The notes beneath the pieces are model-generated. The model saw only the letters and a program-made list of their open reading frames with translations, was not told the DNA's origin and made no database searches. The position numbers and the translations under genes were made by a program. Of a stretch of 64,000 bases of DNA, positions 10,497 to 22,791 are shown piece after piece. Source of the stretch: Morchella semilibera. Lineage: Eukaryota; Ascomycota; Pezizomycetes; Pezizales; Morchellaceae. The stretch spans positions 837,973-901,972 of the forward strand of contig WBVU01000003.1 in NCBI GenBank assembly GCA_009192285.1, in the 5' to 3' direction. Every line of letters begins with the position of its first letter. The first letter of the stretch is position 1.

Positions 10497-13270
10497 CAGA
10501 AACATATTCTACTGTTAACAGAACAAGTTTGTCGGCGGCGGTTCTCTTATTTTAATTTCTCATAATTATGAATAGGAAGGGTGATTGGTGTACTCTGATT
10601 TTCGAGGACACCACTACTATACGTTCCGTTCCTGAAATTAGTGGCTAGTCTAGGCATGTTTGTGTACCGTGTAGTATAGGTGTACCTAGATATTATTTGG
10701 GTAGAATATTTTCTATGTTGCGTGATTTTGACATCCCATTATATCATAGCAATACTTTAGTAATACATCGAAATGAGGTCTACAACACGCCCGTACTCAT
10801 GGGCCACACTATAGATCTAGATTATTTATTTTAAATACATGTATTTATACTTTATAAATCTAGATAAGATAATGTGTATATCTGTTTTTTGTGCCCAACC
10901 CAACGGGACAACTCTCATTTATATTTATTTATCGGCTTGGTTGAAATTACTAGAAGTAACGTCACATGGACGTATGGGTAGGGTAGGGTTTCGGGGAGAA
11001 AGGCTCAAGGGCGGTTGTTAATGTCGGCTCCAACTGGCCCTTTGAGCTGTGTAGCTACTTGGACTAGGTATCATAAGCCAATTTATAGCCATAGTCGGTC
11101 ACGGGGCTAAGACTTAGTTTCTGGCATCGAACATAAATTAATCATGAATCATCACTCGGTCAGATACCTAACCCTATAGTACTAGCTAGGGCTTCCATTA
11201 AGTAATGAATTTCTCTTAAAGTTAACTGACTCTACAGGAGCTTTGGAATTAGTACCTTGCCCTCCGCAGTGCAGAGCAGAGTAATTGAGCGCGGATATAT
11301 ACATCTTTATCAGGAGAGAGCAACTGCAGGGAGATGGTAAGATAGCGTACTCGGATGTACTTGCACCTACATCATATGCTCTAGTACACATTAAAGATAA
11401 ACTGAGCGGAAACGGCTCGGGTGCTGCGTTCACATGGCGAGATTAATGCTGCCAAGGCCGAAAATACCGTCTAAGATTGCGATCAAGTAGCGGCAATAAG
11501 AGTACATGGGTGTACATATGTACATGTACACGGTGTACACCGAGCCACTACGTGTAAGCATGAAATCTTTTAGACACGCATAAGTCAGGGGACCGCTGAC
11601 AAGTGGCCTTTCCTTTGATTTGCCCTGGGTGCTTTTATACTTACGGTACCATCCTGTGTTTCCAAGCCTTGTTTCTTTCAGACACCCACATCAGCATCAC
11701 CGGCATTATTCTCATATTCATAATAATCACTATCGCTATACTGACAATAAACACATTGGTCAACTATCTAGATTCATCATTCAACCATGTCGATATTTAT
11801 CCGTTGGCTTTTGTGATTAGAATCGGCCCTTTTTCTTGGTGTTGCCCAACGTGAAGGGCTGGTTCCCTATTAATTTCTCACCAGTGTCAAGTTTCGGTTG
11901 TCCCTTCCTTTATCATCTATGCGACAAGGACTACTCCATTCAAGATGGCTAGACCTACTGAGCCCTCCTGGCAAGTACTCATACTCACTGCGCATACCAG
12001 CCCAATCGGTTCAACTTCGCAGGTGGGCCTCCACCAATAGTAAGGAGAGTCTTGATCCCATCCCCGGGCTTTTCCCATTGCGAGCCGGAACAGACGTCCT
12101 CTGATTTGTGGATTCCTACATTCATGTATGTGACCCAGACCTTAACCGCCGCATACCGAACACACTCACGATCGAGAATTTAAGTCATCGTCAACAGAGT
12201 TATCAAACGCCCGAGCGAGATAACTAGCCTTATAACTGGGTCACTTCTGTTGAACCCCGTAACTCAAAAACAAAGCTATCCCATACACGAGTCATCAGTT
12301 GTGGTTTGGTCATGTGCTAGTAGGGTCTGTGAGTCTACTGAAATGGATATTCTGACCTCTTGGGGTCTTTTATTAGAATCTTCGGTATGTGAATACAATC
12401 TAACTAGAAAGCGTCGTGGATATAGGAACGACAAGGGGGCTAACTTCCGTAAACTATAGGTGATTCCTTTAAAATACGTGGCAAGAGAGGTAACATACCC
12501 GGTTTTCTCAGGCGATTATGACGGAAGTGTCCCTGCTGCAGGGGCGTCAACTCGAGCCCACCCCCCCGTGCATGTAAATCAATCCGCCACTTTATATGAC
12601 TTGCCATATCTTGTTTTCTCCAAGGTCACCCGGAAATTAGTATCACTAATAAGGGTATAGTAGTACCATGAGGCATTCTAACAATCCCTTCGCCTACAAA
12701 AGTGCTATTATGACCAATCAGGGTCTAGACTGTTAGTGGTGTGCTCAAATTCTTACGCCTAAAGTCTACGAGCCCTTCCGAGGGTTGCTCTAACTCCGAC
12801 AATGTCCACCAATATCCTCGGCCGAATAATATCTAATTACCACAAAGTCATTTCAACAAGTTTGATGGCCAGATGAGGTTGTGATAGGCGTGGGAATGGC
12901 ACAAAAATATATACTAGCATGCAGAGGCATGAGAAAGGGCTGGATTGCTGTCATCCAAAGGTAATCACAAGATCTCACTCGCCAGCACTGAGGTATTTTC
13001 ATAAAGATAAGGGAGCTGTTAGACAATCTTTGCCTCAGTATTTTAGGAAGCGATGAGCGAGTGAGAATTCGAGTAATATGGTGAGGGAATGAGTATTAAT
13101 CTGCAGGGTTATGGGTTAGGTGAAATTTGGCTGATCGCAGAGATGATCACAATTGACCCCTTTGTGACCTAAGTTGACAGGGCTCATAAATGCGGGGTAT
13201 GCCGTGAAACAATCGGGTAATCTAATACCCTCCTCGACCAGGACATTCACATCATCAGCCACTGCATGCG

Positions 13271-13404
13271 CGCGCCACTCCTACTAAGTACAGTACATGT
13301 GGCTACGTAGTTTCCTGACGTTTGGAAAATGGGCCAGGTATGCAATAGCGATCATTTTTCCAAACGTCAGGAAAGTACGAGTACTCTAGTAGGAGCAAGA
13401 GCGC
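13271..13404. mobile_element. MITE-like inverted repeat, ~134 bp
   Basis: The outer arms contain CTCCTACTA and TAGTAGGAG, and the inner arms TTTCCTGACGTTTGG and CCAAACGTCAGGAAA. The centre is about 25 bases. It has no ORF and forms a long hairpin, as expected of a non-autonomous DNA element. Confidence 0.7.
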
Positions 13405-14761
13405 ACGGGTCTGGGAAGGGACAGACGGAGAAAATAAGATCCGGAGTGACGTTTTGATCAGCGAGATCGACACATGTGCATCATCAATTCTGCTGAGGAA
13501 AAAAGAGACGTTCGGAACCCACGGTTGCGCAGGCTCATCCCGTCTGTTTTGTTCACTGCAGCGATAGAAGGCTTATTTTACGCTTGACAGGGAAAATATC
13601 AAGGTATGCCCCTATCGAGATTTCATCCGCCGTCGATCTTCCTTATAGATGTCGGCGGGTAGGGTAGGGAGCAGGAAACACTCCCGGCTTGAGATTGCCG
13701 TGAAAATGAAGATTAGACAAGCATATTACAAACCGAGCCCGGCCCTTTTCACACTGCATCTTACCTACAATTATAAATATCATTTATCTCTACTACATAC
13801 ACTCTGATAATGTGCGTCTAGAATCGTAATTCGTATGGAGGTACATGTATGTACCCCTCCAGATTCTGCATTTTCATATCAAACACATACATCGGCCTCC
13901 TCCTAAATAGCTAAAAAAAAAAAAACTCCCACCGAACCTTTTTTTTTTCTTTTGATATGCATCACAGATATTAATAAAAAATAATAAGCAAAATAATTCT
14001 CCCGCTCGGCTTGTGTTCCGAGCCCACGCGGACCACAGTCCTCCTTATCACTTATCCGATTAGGGTAAATTGTGTTTCCGGCCAAGCTTTTCGCCCACCA
14101 CCACCAGTGTTCCACCAACCACCACCCTACCCACTCGACTCTTCTCAAGGCTGGCCACATGGTTGTTGAGATCTCGGTCGTTGCCATGCTTACCATGTGG
14201 ATCTGGTATCGTTTGTGAAAACAAGATCCGAGGGCACTAGCTCTGATTGGTATGGATTCTTCCTACATGGGAACCCTTGAGGCTTAGACTGGTTTCTGCC
14301 ACCAGCGCGCTAACTCTAGCCTTGCCACTACATGTGGTACTACGATTTTTTTTTTTTCAGTTTCTAATGAGTCAAAATAGGGGGGACGAGGCCAGGAAGA
14401 ATGTGTTTCATAACATTTACATTTCTACAAACTTCGTAGGAATGAGTACATGTAAGTTTTTCGGTTCTAAACATGGGTAAATAAATACATACTAAGAAGG
14501 GAAAAAAAAACCTGCTCCCCAAGCCAAACCCCAAATCCCCACACATGAACATATGGACATAAATACAAAACTCGTCGTTCATCATCAAAAATACAGAAGT
14601 ACATGGATCGTAGGCCATAGAGATAGATGGCGCATTTAATTACAAAAAGCGGAAGAGATATTTTCATCTTCCAAACAAGAATCATGAAGGACCATTTTTC
14701 AGGTGCAATAAACAAACACATTATATCCGTTTACTCAAAAAAGCCAGAAGGACATGCCAAT

Positions 14762-16529
14762 TTAGACCACCTCCACATGCTTAGAACCCTGCTTCTCAAG
14801 GCTTCCGTCCGAGATCTCGCCAGTGCGGAGATCCTCGCGGTTGGCGGCAATGATACGGTCGGTCTCTGGGCGGAGGTTGGTAGCAAGACCCTTGAGGTTG
14901 AACATGATGTCCATATCCTCGAGTGAGAGACCCTTGGTCTCGGGGAGGAAGCACCATGCAAAGATCATGCCGGCAATGAGGGAGCAACCGAAGAAAAGGA
15001 AGGTGCCGTAGGTGATGTTCTCCATCATGTATGGGGTGGAGTACACGATGACGAACTGTCCAAGCCACTGGGTGCAGGTGGTGAAAACAAGGCAGACTGA
15101 ACGGATGCCGGTAGGGAAAACCTCAGCGCTAAAGGGAAACCAGGAATGTTAGTATGATATCTTTATCGAGGCTAAAGAGGAACATTGGAGAGGAGACATA
15201 CCAGAAAATCCATGGGACACCGTTCCATGAAAGAGCGTAGCAGATGGCAAAGATGTAGATCATGACAATGGCAACGTAAGCGCCGGCATCACGCTGGGCA
15301 GTTCCCTCAAATGATCCGGACATCTTGGAGAATCCAGCAAGGTATAACATGGCAACGAGAGCACCGACAGATCCCCCAAGAAGCGACCTACGTCGTCCCA
15401 GAATATCCACACCAAAGAACATGAAGATAATAGTAGCAACGGCCTTGACAATACCGAAAACACCGGTGGCAAGAAGTCCAACGCTAGTACCAGTGAATCC
15501 AATGCTCGTGAAGATGGTGGGAGAGTAATAGTTGAGCGCGTTGATACCAGACAAGTTTTGGAACATCATGAGGGCCATTCCAATGAAAAGACGGTTGCGG
15601 TTGCCGGGGAGGAAAGCCTCCTTCAACTTTGAAATAACCGACCTGTTGGCACCAAGGGCGTTCTCGTGCTCGATCTGCTGGTTGACTGTGTCGATTTCCC
15701 AGACGATGTACTGATGGTCGGCAGGGAGGTTACGGATGCTGCAAAGGTTCTTGACAGCTTCCTCGGTCCTTCCGGCCTTGACGAGCCATCGGGGGGATTC
15801 GGGCTGGAACCACATAAGGATAACGAGGAGGGAACCAGGGACGAGCTGCACGGCGAAAGGAATATGCCATTGACGGTCATCATCATTAGCCTCGTGGATG
15901 GAAACTCCATAGTTGACCCAGAATCCGATGACAAGAGCCAGTTGCAGTAAGATTTCGAAAATACCGATCAAGCGTCCACGGATGGCAGGAGGAGAACACT
16001 CGGAAATGTAAATGGGGACCAAGAGTGAAGAAGCACCAACACCAAGACCTGGGGGAAATGTCAGAAACATTGATCGGAGCGCCGAGAATCATAATGCAGA
16101 TGTGTGCATGTACATACCAGTAAGAGCACGACCAGCGTAAATCAAACCAAGATGACCGTTTGAAACCAATTGCAAGATAGCACCAATGCAGAAAATAACA
16201 CCACAAGGCATCAAAGTGAATTTTCTTCCAAACTTCTCGGTAACTGAGTAACACGCGATTGCGCCAAAGAAACATCCAGCCTGGAAAGTAGAAACAATGT
16301 TTGCTTTCAAATTCGCAAGTTCCTCACCACTTGCTTCGTCCAAGCCGAAGCGGGACTGGAAGGCGGGAAGTGACATGGTCCCACCAATGAAGGCGGAATC
16401 ATAACCAAACATGGCGGAACCCATAGCTGCTGAGACGGCGAGCGCGTAGATCCTCCAGTTGTAAACCTCTGGGGGGGCCGGGTTGGACGTCTCGTCCTTC
16501 ATGGCGAATGGGTTGCGCATATTGGGCAA
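14762..16529 (-). CDS. qutD: Quinate permease (MFS sugar-porter family)
   Basis: Exons 16529-16118, 16048-15202 and 15128-14762 (introns of 69 and 73 bases) give 541 aa, matching the usual ~535 aa of fungal quinate permeases (qa-y/QutD). Sugar-porter signatures are present: GYDSAFIGG in TM1, the loop 2-3 region YSVTEKFGRKF, the R-G-R motif of the central loop (PPAIRGRLIGIFE), PESPRWL, NALNYYSPTIF and the C-terminal PETKGLSLEDMD. About 12 membrane segments are expected. It should import quinate across the plasma membrane in proton symport, feeding the dehydrogenases of the cluster. It lies at the left edge of the cluster and is transcribed leftwards. I found no full QA-1F-like box upstream. 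A related sugar transporter remains possible, but the context strongly favours quinate. Confidence 0.9.
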
Positions 16530-18921
16530 TTTGGTTGTGAGAATTGAAGAAGGGGTGAAGATTCGATTCCAACAGTATCAGGGAGTGATGACTTGACTGT
16601 TGTAGTGAAGTCAGGACTGAGTGATGATTGTTGGGAGGAATGATGAGGTTGTGGGAGGTGGGAAACGATGGGAGTAATATATACGGCCGCCGGGCACTTG
16701 GACATTTTTCTCTAGTAACAACTTATGTTGTCGGGGAGAACACTAACCCCACCGCGGGTAGCCAAATAGGAACGCTGCGCAACACCATATCCCTACCAGC
16801 CCTTTGGTGGCCACCACCACTTGACGCTCGCGCTCTGGGCGTTGTGGGGAAAACCGGCCCTGGTCCGGGGAAAGGAAGCCCGGATAGGACATTATGCGGG
16901 GAAAAGGCCAAGATCTCCATTCAAATTTGACGGTAGTTCTGAAAGACAAGTCTTACCTTCATGTAACCATGTTCGAGGTCCTAGCTGTAGTAACTGGGCT
17001 GGTGCTGACCAGTATCGAGATGTCCAGGGCTTTACCGTTTTTTTTTTGGTGGGCTTATTTGTGACCTTGGTGGTTGTGGATGGGTGAACCGCACAAGAGA
17101 CCGAGATTTCCTGGATGACCCTGCCAACCACCCCTGCACGACAAGATGCGACCGAACTAAAAAGCGATGCTTGCTTTTCTGACCATGGCAGCAAGGATGG
17201 ACGACATGAATTAAGCCGGCTGAAGAAACTAATTGTTTCATGATTTCTAATAAACGGTTCCGGATTCGATGGATGGCATAGGAGTTATCTTTTCCCGTTG
17301 AACATCCATCTCGGTAAGAGATCGAGAGAGCAATAGGGAGGAGGCGGGGTGGAAGAGGGAAAGAGAGAGAGAGAGAGAGAGCAATAACATTTCTTGCTAG
17401 TAATTACAGAGCAATAACAACTCAAGAACCGAAGCAAAGGCAAAGCTTTAAGGCAAAGGTGAAAAAAATAAAATAAAGACAAATGATCTGATTATCAAAC
17501 TAAAAAATCCAGATCAGCATGCTCGGTCGACTTGCAATTAATTGAAGCTTTGGTGTCATATATCTTTCCCGCTCAGAAAAGAGAAATAGTTGGGGGCTTC
17601 TTTGTAGTTTTTAAATTCCTCTTGGTCTACAAAGTGAGCGGTGGAGGAAGGAGGAAAGAAAATCGTGTCATGCCATAGATCATGCCATTCATAAAGTGTT
17701 TTGGGCGGTGGTGGTGCCATTCTTGCAACAACTCGGCTCACCAGTACAGTAGCAGCACTTCTACATAATATACTATCAACTTACCCAGTAGTGGACGGCA
17801 GCAACGAGGATTTAATATAACCAATGTAGAAACCGTTTCTACTGCTCAATGGAGTAATTAAATACTAGCTATTCCATCCGATCATTTACTGTTTACACTC
17901 CCGTTATCACCTATCATCACAACGGTTGTCTCTGGTACCTGTCGGTCCGCACAAGCATTTTTTATTTGCCCAGACAAAAAAAAAAAAGAACACCTGTCTA
18001 CATAGCTGGGCATACATATCCCTCTCCTGGGTTCAATTCTGTTCGCACTGCTCCCCTCCCCTCCCAGAAACATGGTATCGGTAATGATCGATGTGCGTAT
18101 GTATGTAAGGTTAGGGTTCCATGCGCCCTTGGCTGTTAATGATTCTGATACCAACCATGGCGCTGGCCCTGATCGTGAGGTTTCGGTGCCAGCACTGGAA
18201 GGAAGAGTCTGAAAACATGGGTTTAGTTTTGGGTCTACTATCGATCGTAAGATCTATCCAGAAGGAAGGAATGGTAGGTTAGATTAAGTTAATTGGGTTG
18301 GGGGAGCTGTCGGATTATATCCATTAAATGGGCAGGTAGGACGGACGATAGAGGCACGTACCGGCCAGGCATGGCTATGTATGTACGGATACCAGTATCG
18401 TGGGAATTAATATAAGTACACTCTCTATAATTAACGTGTGCGCCTGAATTAACGGATATTTCTGTGAGCCTAATTGCAAATTAACCAGTTTCGGACCCTA
18501 TAGTCAAGATCTTATAGAAATTCCCGAAGAACAAGAAAAAAGAATGAAAGAAATGTGATTTACGAAATTCTGTAAGCACTTAAAAGAGGGTTTTGTGTTC
18601 TATACCACGATATCTATAAAGCTCAGCCCTTCTTGCAATTGGTGTGTCCGGTGCATTATCACTCGCTGGAAGGCTTGTATTATAGCTATAGGCTATTTGT
18701 TTGCAATCTAGATCTGTTTAATTGGTATCCACTTTGAATTTTTATTTTCTCTCTCTCAAATATCTATGATTGCCGGCGCTGCCTCTGTGTATAAAGGGAA
18801 AACTAAAAGGAAAAGGAAAGAAAAGAAAAGAAAAAAGAAGACAAGATACCCGCCCACGATCCATTTCTAACTAGATTATATACATATGTAAATATTAAAA
18901 AAAAAAAATACCCACAACTCC
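16530..18921. other. Intergenic region between permease and the bifunctional enzyme
   Basis: Both neighbours are transcribed leftwards, so this holds the permease promoter. I see no gene. A GA microsatellite lies near 17362-17382. A GGTTAGGGTTCC element near 18110 resembles the GTGGGTTAGGGTT motif of the cluster. The short ORFs show no coding signature. Confidence 0.55.
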
Positions 18922-20697
18922 CTACTTATTTGCCAACACCGCGTCCACCGCGGCGGCCATCACCTCCTTCGGCGCCCTCCTCCCCGTCCACATCTCAAAC
19001 TGGTGGTACGACTGCTCCTTGAGCACATCGGTACCCCTACATGTCCTCCACCCCCCGAACCGTCCGGCAACCTTCATCAGCGCCGTCACCAACGGCCGGT
19101 ACGCCATCTCCACCAGCACCCCCTCGCCGGCGGCGGAGAAGAACTGCACGGGTATATCCCCCTCGACAAAGTCGTCCGCGGGGACACATCCCAGCACGAT
19201 GCTGGGCGCCGGCGTCGCCCCGCCCTCCGCAGGGTACTCCGCCATGCTGCCGTAGTGCTCGAAGCGCAGCGCCGGGAAGTCCGCCGCGAGCGACTCGGAC
19301 TTGCTGCGCGTGCGGTTGATCAGATGGACCACCTGCACGCCGAGCTGCTGCACGGCGTAGCAGGCGGCGCGCGACGCCCCGCCCGCGCCAATGATCACGG
19401 CGGCGGAGGCGGTGACGCCCCCAGGGGTGGGCCAGTTCGCCTCGATGCACGACTTGATGCCGAGCCAGTCCGTGTTGTCGCCGCGGAGGGCGCGCGCGCC
19501 CGTTACCGGGTCCGTCGTCATCACCACGGTGTTTATGGCGCCGACGAGGCGCGCGGACTCGGAGGTCTGCTGCAGGAGGCGGCCGATCTGGAGCTTGTGC
19601 GGGAATGTGACGCTTGCGCCGCCGAATGTGGGGTGCTGCATGAGGTCTGCGATGGCGGCGTCGACGCTCGGCGTCTCGTGGATGGAGTAGTTGTGCGGGA
19701 GGCCGAGCTCGGCGAAGCCCGTGTTGTGCAGCGCCGGGGAGAGGGAGTGGGCGATGTTGTTGCCGAAGATGTAGAATTCTCGCTTTGGCAGGAGGCCGGC
19801 GAGGTGCTGCGCCGTGTGGACTTGGATTAGTGTTAGTTGGCCGGGGGCGGAGGAGGGGAGGCACGAGTGCGTGATCATGCTGATGGGGGAGAGGGAGCGG
19901 GAGAGTTGGCCGGCGGCGCCCATGGCCACGGCGAGGATCGGCTTTGGGTGTGATGCATGGTCGCGGAGGAAGAGCGCCTGTTCGTGAGAGTCGTAGATGC
20001 TCGTCGCCATGATACTCAATTTCGGGATATCTGCCAATATCCTGCATTAGCGATCATTTCCATCTACAATCCAAAAAAAATAAAAAAAAATAAACTCACC
20101 TCCAAAGCGGTCACACGCTTCGAACTTCTCCTTGAGCAGCTGGTCCCCCCACCTGATGCTCCCAGTCCAATCGTGGAAGCTGCCCACAACCTTACACTCC
20201 CCCTTGTGCGCCGCGGCCACGACCTCATCGACCATGGCCGGCGGCCACTCAATCTCCACATCCACGTACGCACACCCCTCAGCGATGGCCATGAGCATGG
20301 CCTCCAGCGCAGCCTCGTGCGCCGCGTCGGGCCACCGCCCACCCTGGCTGAGGGTGCGTATCGTGAACATGATTGGCAGGTCCGTGACCGCCTGTAGCTG
20401 CTGCAGCTGCGCGCGCAGATAGGCGCATGATGATGGGTTAGTCTCGCTGGCGGCAGGGTCGACGAGGAGGTCTCCGCGCAGCTCGAGGACGTCGGTGTGG
20501 TAGGAGAGGCGTGGGAAGAGTGGGAGAAGCGTGCTCGTGGTGGAGTGTGTGAGGGGGAGGACGTAGGTCCTTTTACCGGCGGCGTGGTTCGCGGTGATGA
20601 TATCGGTGGCGGTGGAGGGAGTCTTGAGATCATGGCTGATGTGGTGGTGGTGGTTGGTGGTGGTGGAAATGATTGAAATGTCTGATAATGGCGTCAC
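18922..20697 (-). CDS. Bifunctional type I 3-dehydroquinase / shikimate dehydrogenase
   Basis: Exons 20697-20100 and 20030-18922 (69-base intron) give 568 aa. Residues ~45-220 are a type I dehydroquinase: LELRGDLL, FTIRTLSQGGRW, catalytic His in GSFHDW, and the Schiff-base Lys in GDIPKLSIMA, which the splice reconstructs. Residues ~285-565 are a shikimate dehydrogenase: substrate-binding SLSP, catalytic Lys in VTFPHK, catalytic Asp in GDNTDWLG, Rossmann GAGGASRA, and QFEMWTGR at the end. The domain order equals the C-terminal two domains of the AROM pentafunctional protein and of the qa-1S/QutR repressor, but the shikimate-kinase part is absent. With catalytic residues intact, an enzyme acting on dehydroquinate and dehydroshikimate/shikimate is likelier than a repressor. 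It diverges from the dehydrogenase at 21877 across a promoter with a QA-type box. Confidence 0.85.
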
Positions 20698-21876
20698 TAT
20701 AAACTAATTCCCCAACCAGCTCTTGGGCCCATGGGATATTCTCTCTACCTTGGCTCTGTCTGTTATTCACTAAGTATAAACTCCAAACTCTTCTTCTCCT
20801 AGTATATTATCATGATAACAATAATAACAATACCTCACCTATTATACCACACTGGGGATACAGCATATAAAAATCCCCTTCCCCTCTATTGATTGTAACA
20901 TCGTGGGCTCGGCTCAAACCCTAACCCACAGAGCGCGTAATTTCTACTCCGGATCATCGAGTGGATGTTTGTTCTTCCCCGGAATTGCTTAGCCGAGCCA
21001 ACGCTCTCCCCGGGCCCCCCCACCCCCTTCACTTCCCTCCCCTCCCCTTCCCCTGTGACCTGTGTGTGTGTCTCTCTCGGCTAGAGAAGAGAGTTTGAGG
21101 CTGATTCCCCGCATGGAGAAAAAGCAAGCAGGTCTCTTAACGAGCGGTCAGACCCTTTTCTTGCTTTATTTTCTTATCCTCGGAATGACTCTTGCCGTGG
21201 AACGTGCACGGCGTGCACGGAGCGGATAAGAGCTTATCCCCTTTTCGTGGGGAAGTGGGATCCGGAGGTGGGAAATCTGGGGAGTGTTGTCAGTGGGTTG
21301 CGGGGGAAGGGATGAGGGTGGGGAAAACCTTGGGGCATTGAGCTTAGCTAGATGGGATGGCTGGCTGGCTGGCTGGATAGAGCGGCTAGTATAGTGTATT
21401 GTAGTTCCATAGTGTAGTGTAGTAGTTGGGACGGTTTGTAGCTCCAGGTGGATGTACTCTAATGAGAATGGGTGAGAGAAAGGAATTGTTTGACTGTACT
21501 GAACTTTACTGTAAATAGCTATAACTGAGATAATGGCTTATCAGTATTTACTTGCTGTGAGGATGTCTACGTGTGTTTTCATTAGTTGTGGTCAAACAAT
21601 CAATTCTACAAGTATCAGCATGTAGTGTATCAAAAAGTTGTTGTACACATTCATCCCACCAATATCAGTAGCCCAATGGAGCAGGCCATACGGTAATCAA
21701 GCTATCGGTGCATTTCGGTTCTTCTGATACTACTTTCTCTACAACACCGGCGTTGTCGGCGTGAGAGAACTTGTCCTGACTCACTCCTGTAGCTTTTATA
21801 TTCACCAATCCGTCCTCTCTAATTCCACTCCCAACGTCTCCACCATCTCCTATCCTCTATACCCAAACCCACCAAA
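20698..21876. promoter_or_regulatory. Divergent promoter region
   Basis: About 1.2 kb separates the bifunctional enzyme (leftwards) from the quinate/shikimate dehydrogenase (rightwards). It contains the best QA-1F-like box (21224-21239), a GTGGGTTAGGGTT element on the minus strand (20917-20929), two close copies of CGTGCACG near 21203-21219, and pyrimidine-rich sequence near 21030-21080. It holds no gene. Confidence 0.65.
21224..21239. promoter_or_regulatory. QA-1F/QUTA-like activator site
   Basis: The sequence GGATAAGAGCTTATCC fits the known Neurospora qa activator box GGRTAARYRYTTATCC at 15 of 16 positions, with perfect inverted arms. It lies in the divergent promoter, so it could serve both flanking genes. 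Confidence 0.75.
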
Positions 21877-22791
21877 ATGACCGACCAGAAATACTACTAC
21901 CTCGCCGGCCAGGGCGTGCGCCACTCCATCTCTCCTAGCATTCACCAGACTATCGCGGACCACCTCGGCCTCCCCTGGACCTTCAAGCTCCTCGACATCC
22001 CCACCGTCGGAGACCTCATGGCCGTTTTCCGCCAACCCGACTTCGCCGCCGGCGTCGTCACAATGCCGTACAAGAAGACCATCATGCCGCACCTCGACCG
22101 GCTCGACGAGCTCTGCACAACCCTTGGCTCATGCAACAACGTCTACCTGGACGCCGAAGGCAAGCTGGTCGGCTCAAACACCGACTGGATCGGAATCCTC
22201 GAGTGTCTGCGCACCGCATCCGTCCACGGCGTCGGCAGGCCGGCCATGGTCGTTGGCGCCGGCGGCGCAAGCAGGGCCGCTGTCTACGCCCTTTTCGCCC
22301 ATCTCAAGTGCACAACTATATATGTGACCAACCGCGACGACCAGGAGGTCGCGGACCTCCAGGCCGATGCGAAGGCATATGGCGAGACGGGCCCGCTCAT
22401 CGTACATGTCAAGAGCCTGGCGCAGATGCAGGGAATTGTGGCGGCCGGAGAGGCGCCGGCATATGTGGTTGGCACCGTGCCGGATTTTGAGCCGAGGGCG
22501 GAGAGTGAGCTGGAGACGGCGAGGATCGTGGGGTACGTGTTTGCGGAGACGCCGGTGGAGAGCAGGGGTGTGTTTTTGGATATGTGCTTCAATCCGAGGC
22601 GGACGAGGCTGTTGAAGAAGGCGGAGGAGGCGGGGTGGAAGATCGTAGAGGGGATCAATATCATTGGGTGGCAGGTCGAGAGGCAGTATACATTGTGGGC
22701 GGGGCCAGAGCTAGCAAAGCACATTCCGTACGAGAAGGCGTGGGAGGCGCTGAGGAAGGCGGCGGACGAGAGCACGATTATCAATAAATAG
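21877..22791 (+). CDS. Quinate/shikimate dehydrogenase (first monofunctional copy)
   Basis: A single exon of 304 aa with the full SDH/AroE-family fold. Substrate-binding SISPSIHQ lies at residues ~15-22, catalytic Lys in VTMPYKK (~63), NNVYLD, catalytic Asp in GSNTDWIG (~106), Rossmann loop VVGAGGASRAAVY (~130), cofactor region VTNRDD, and the C-terminal EGINIIGWQVERQYTLW, where AROM-type enzymes have QF-W. Fungal qa-3/QutB enzymes oxidise quinate to dehydroquinate and shikimate to dehydroshikimate with NAD+; here the replacement of the usual NRT by NRD fits NAD rather than NADP use. The start is set by the first ATG in a CCAAA-ATG-ACC context. A second homologue lies at 33384, so which one is the main quinate enzyme cannot be told from sequence alone. 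Confidence 0.88.
   Translation: MTDQKYYYLAGQGVRHSISPSIHQTIADHLGLPWTFKLLDIPTVGDLMAVFRQPDFAAGVVTMPYKKTIMPHLDRLDELCTTLGSCNNVYLDAEGKLVGSNTDWIGILECLRTASVHGVGRPAMVVGAGGASRAAVYALFAHLKCTTIYVTNRDDQEVADLQADAKAYGETGPLIVHVKSLAQMQGIVAAGEAPAYVVGTVPDFEPRAESELETARIVGYVFAETPVESRGVFLDMCFNPRRTRLLKKAEEAGWKIVEGINIIGWQVERQYTLWAGPELAKHIPYEKAWEALRKAADESTIINK

Larger units (their letters stand above)
6844..14761. other. Long AT-rich gene-free region
   Basis: About 7.9 kb without a supportable gene. It contains MITE-like elements at 7276-7432 and 13271-13404, a C homopolymer near 7758-7775, an ATGCAT-rich patch at 9539-9955, a tRNA-Ser-like relic near 10391-10496, a run of CAAT repeats near 10300-10320, and eight TACATGTA palindromes. 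A hydrophobic 83 aa ORF (11603-11854) could not be tied to a gene model. Confidence 0.6.

Noticed and set aside
11603-11854. 83 aa ORF with a hydrophobic Ile-rich stretch
   Set aside because: Compared with the small-TM family at 2107-6843: no shared leader, YWKR motif or splice site. AT-rich DNA easily yields such stretches.
19003-19830. 275 aa plus-strand ORF, with other long ORFs, across the dehydroquinase-shikimate dehydrogenase gene
   Set aside because: It is antisense to a well-supported enzyme in GC-rich DNA; the translation is Arg/Gly-rich with no domain.
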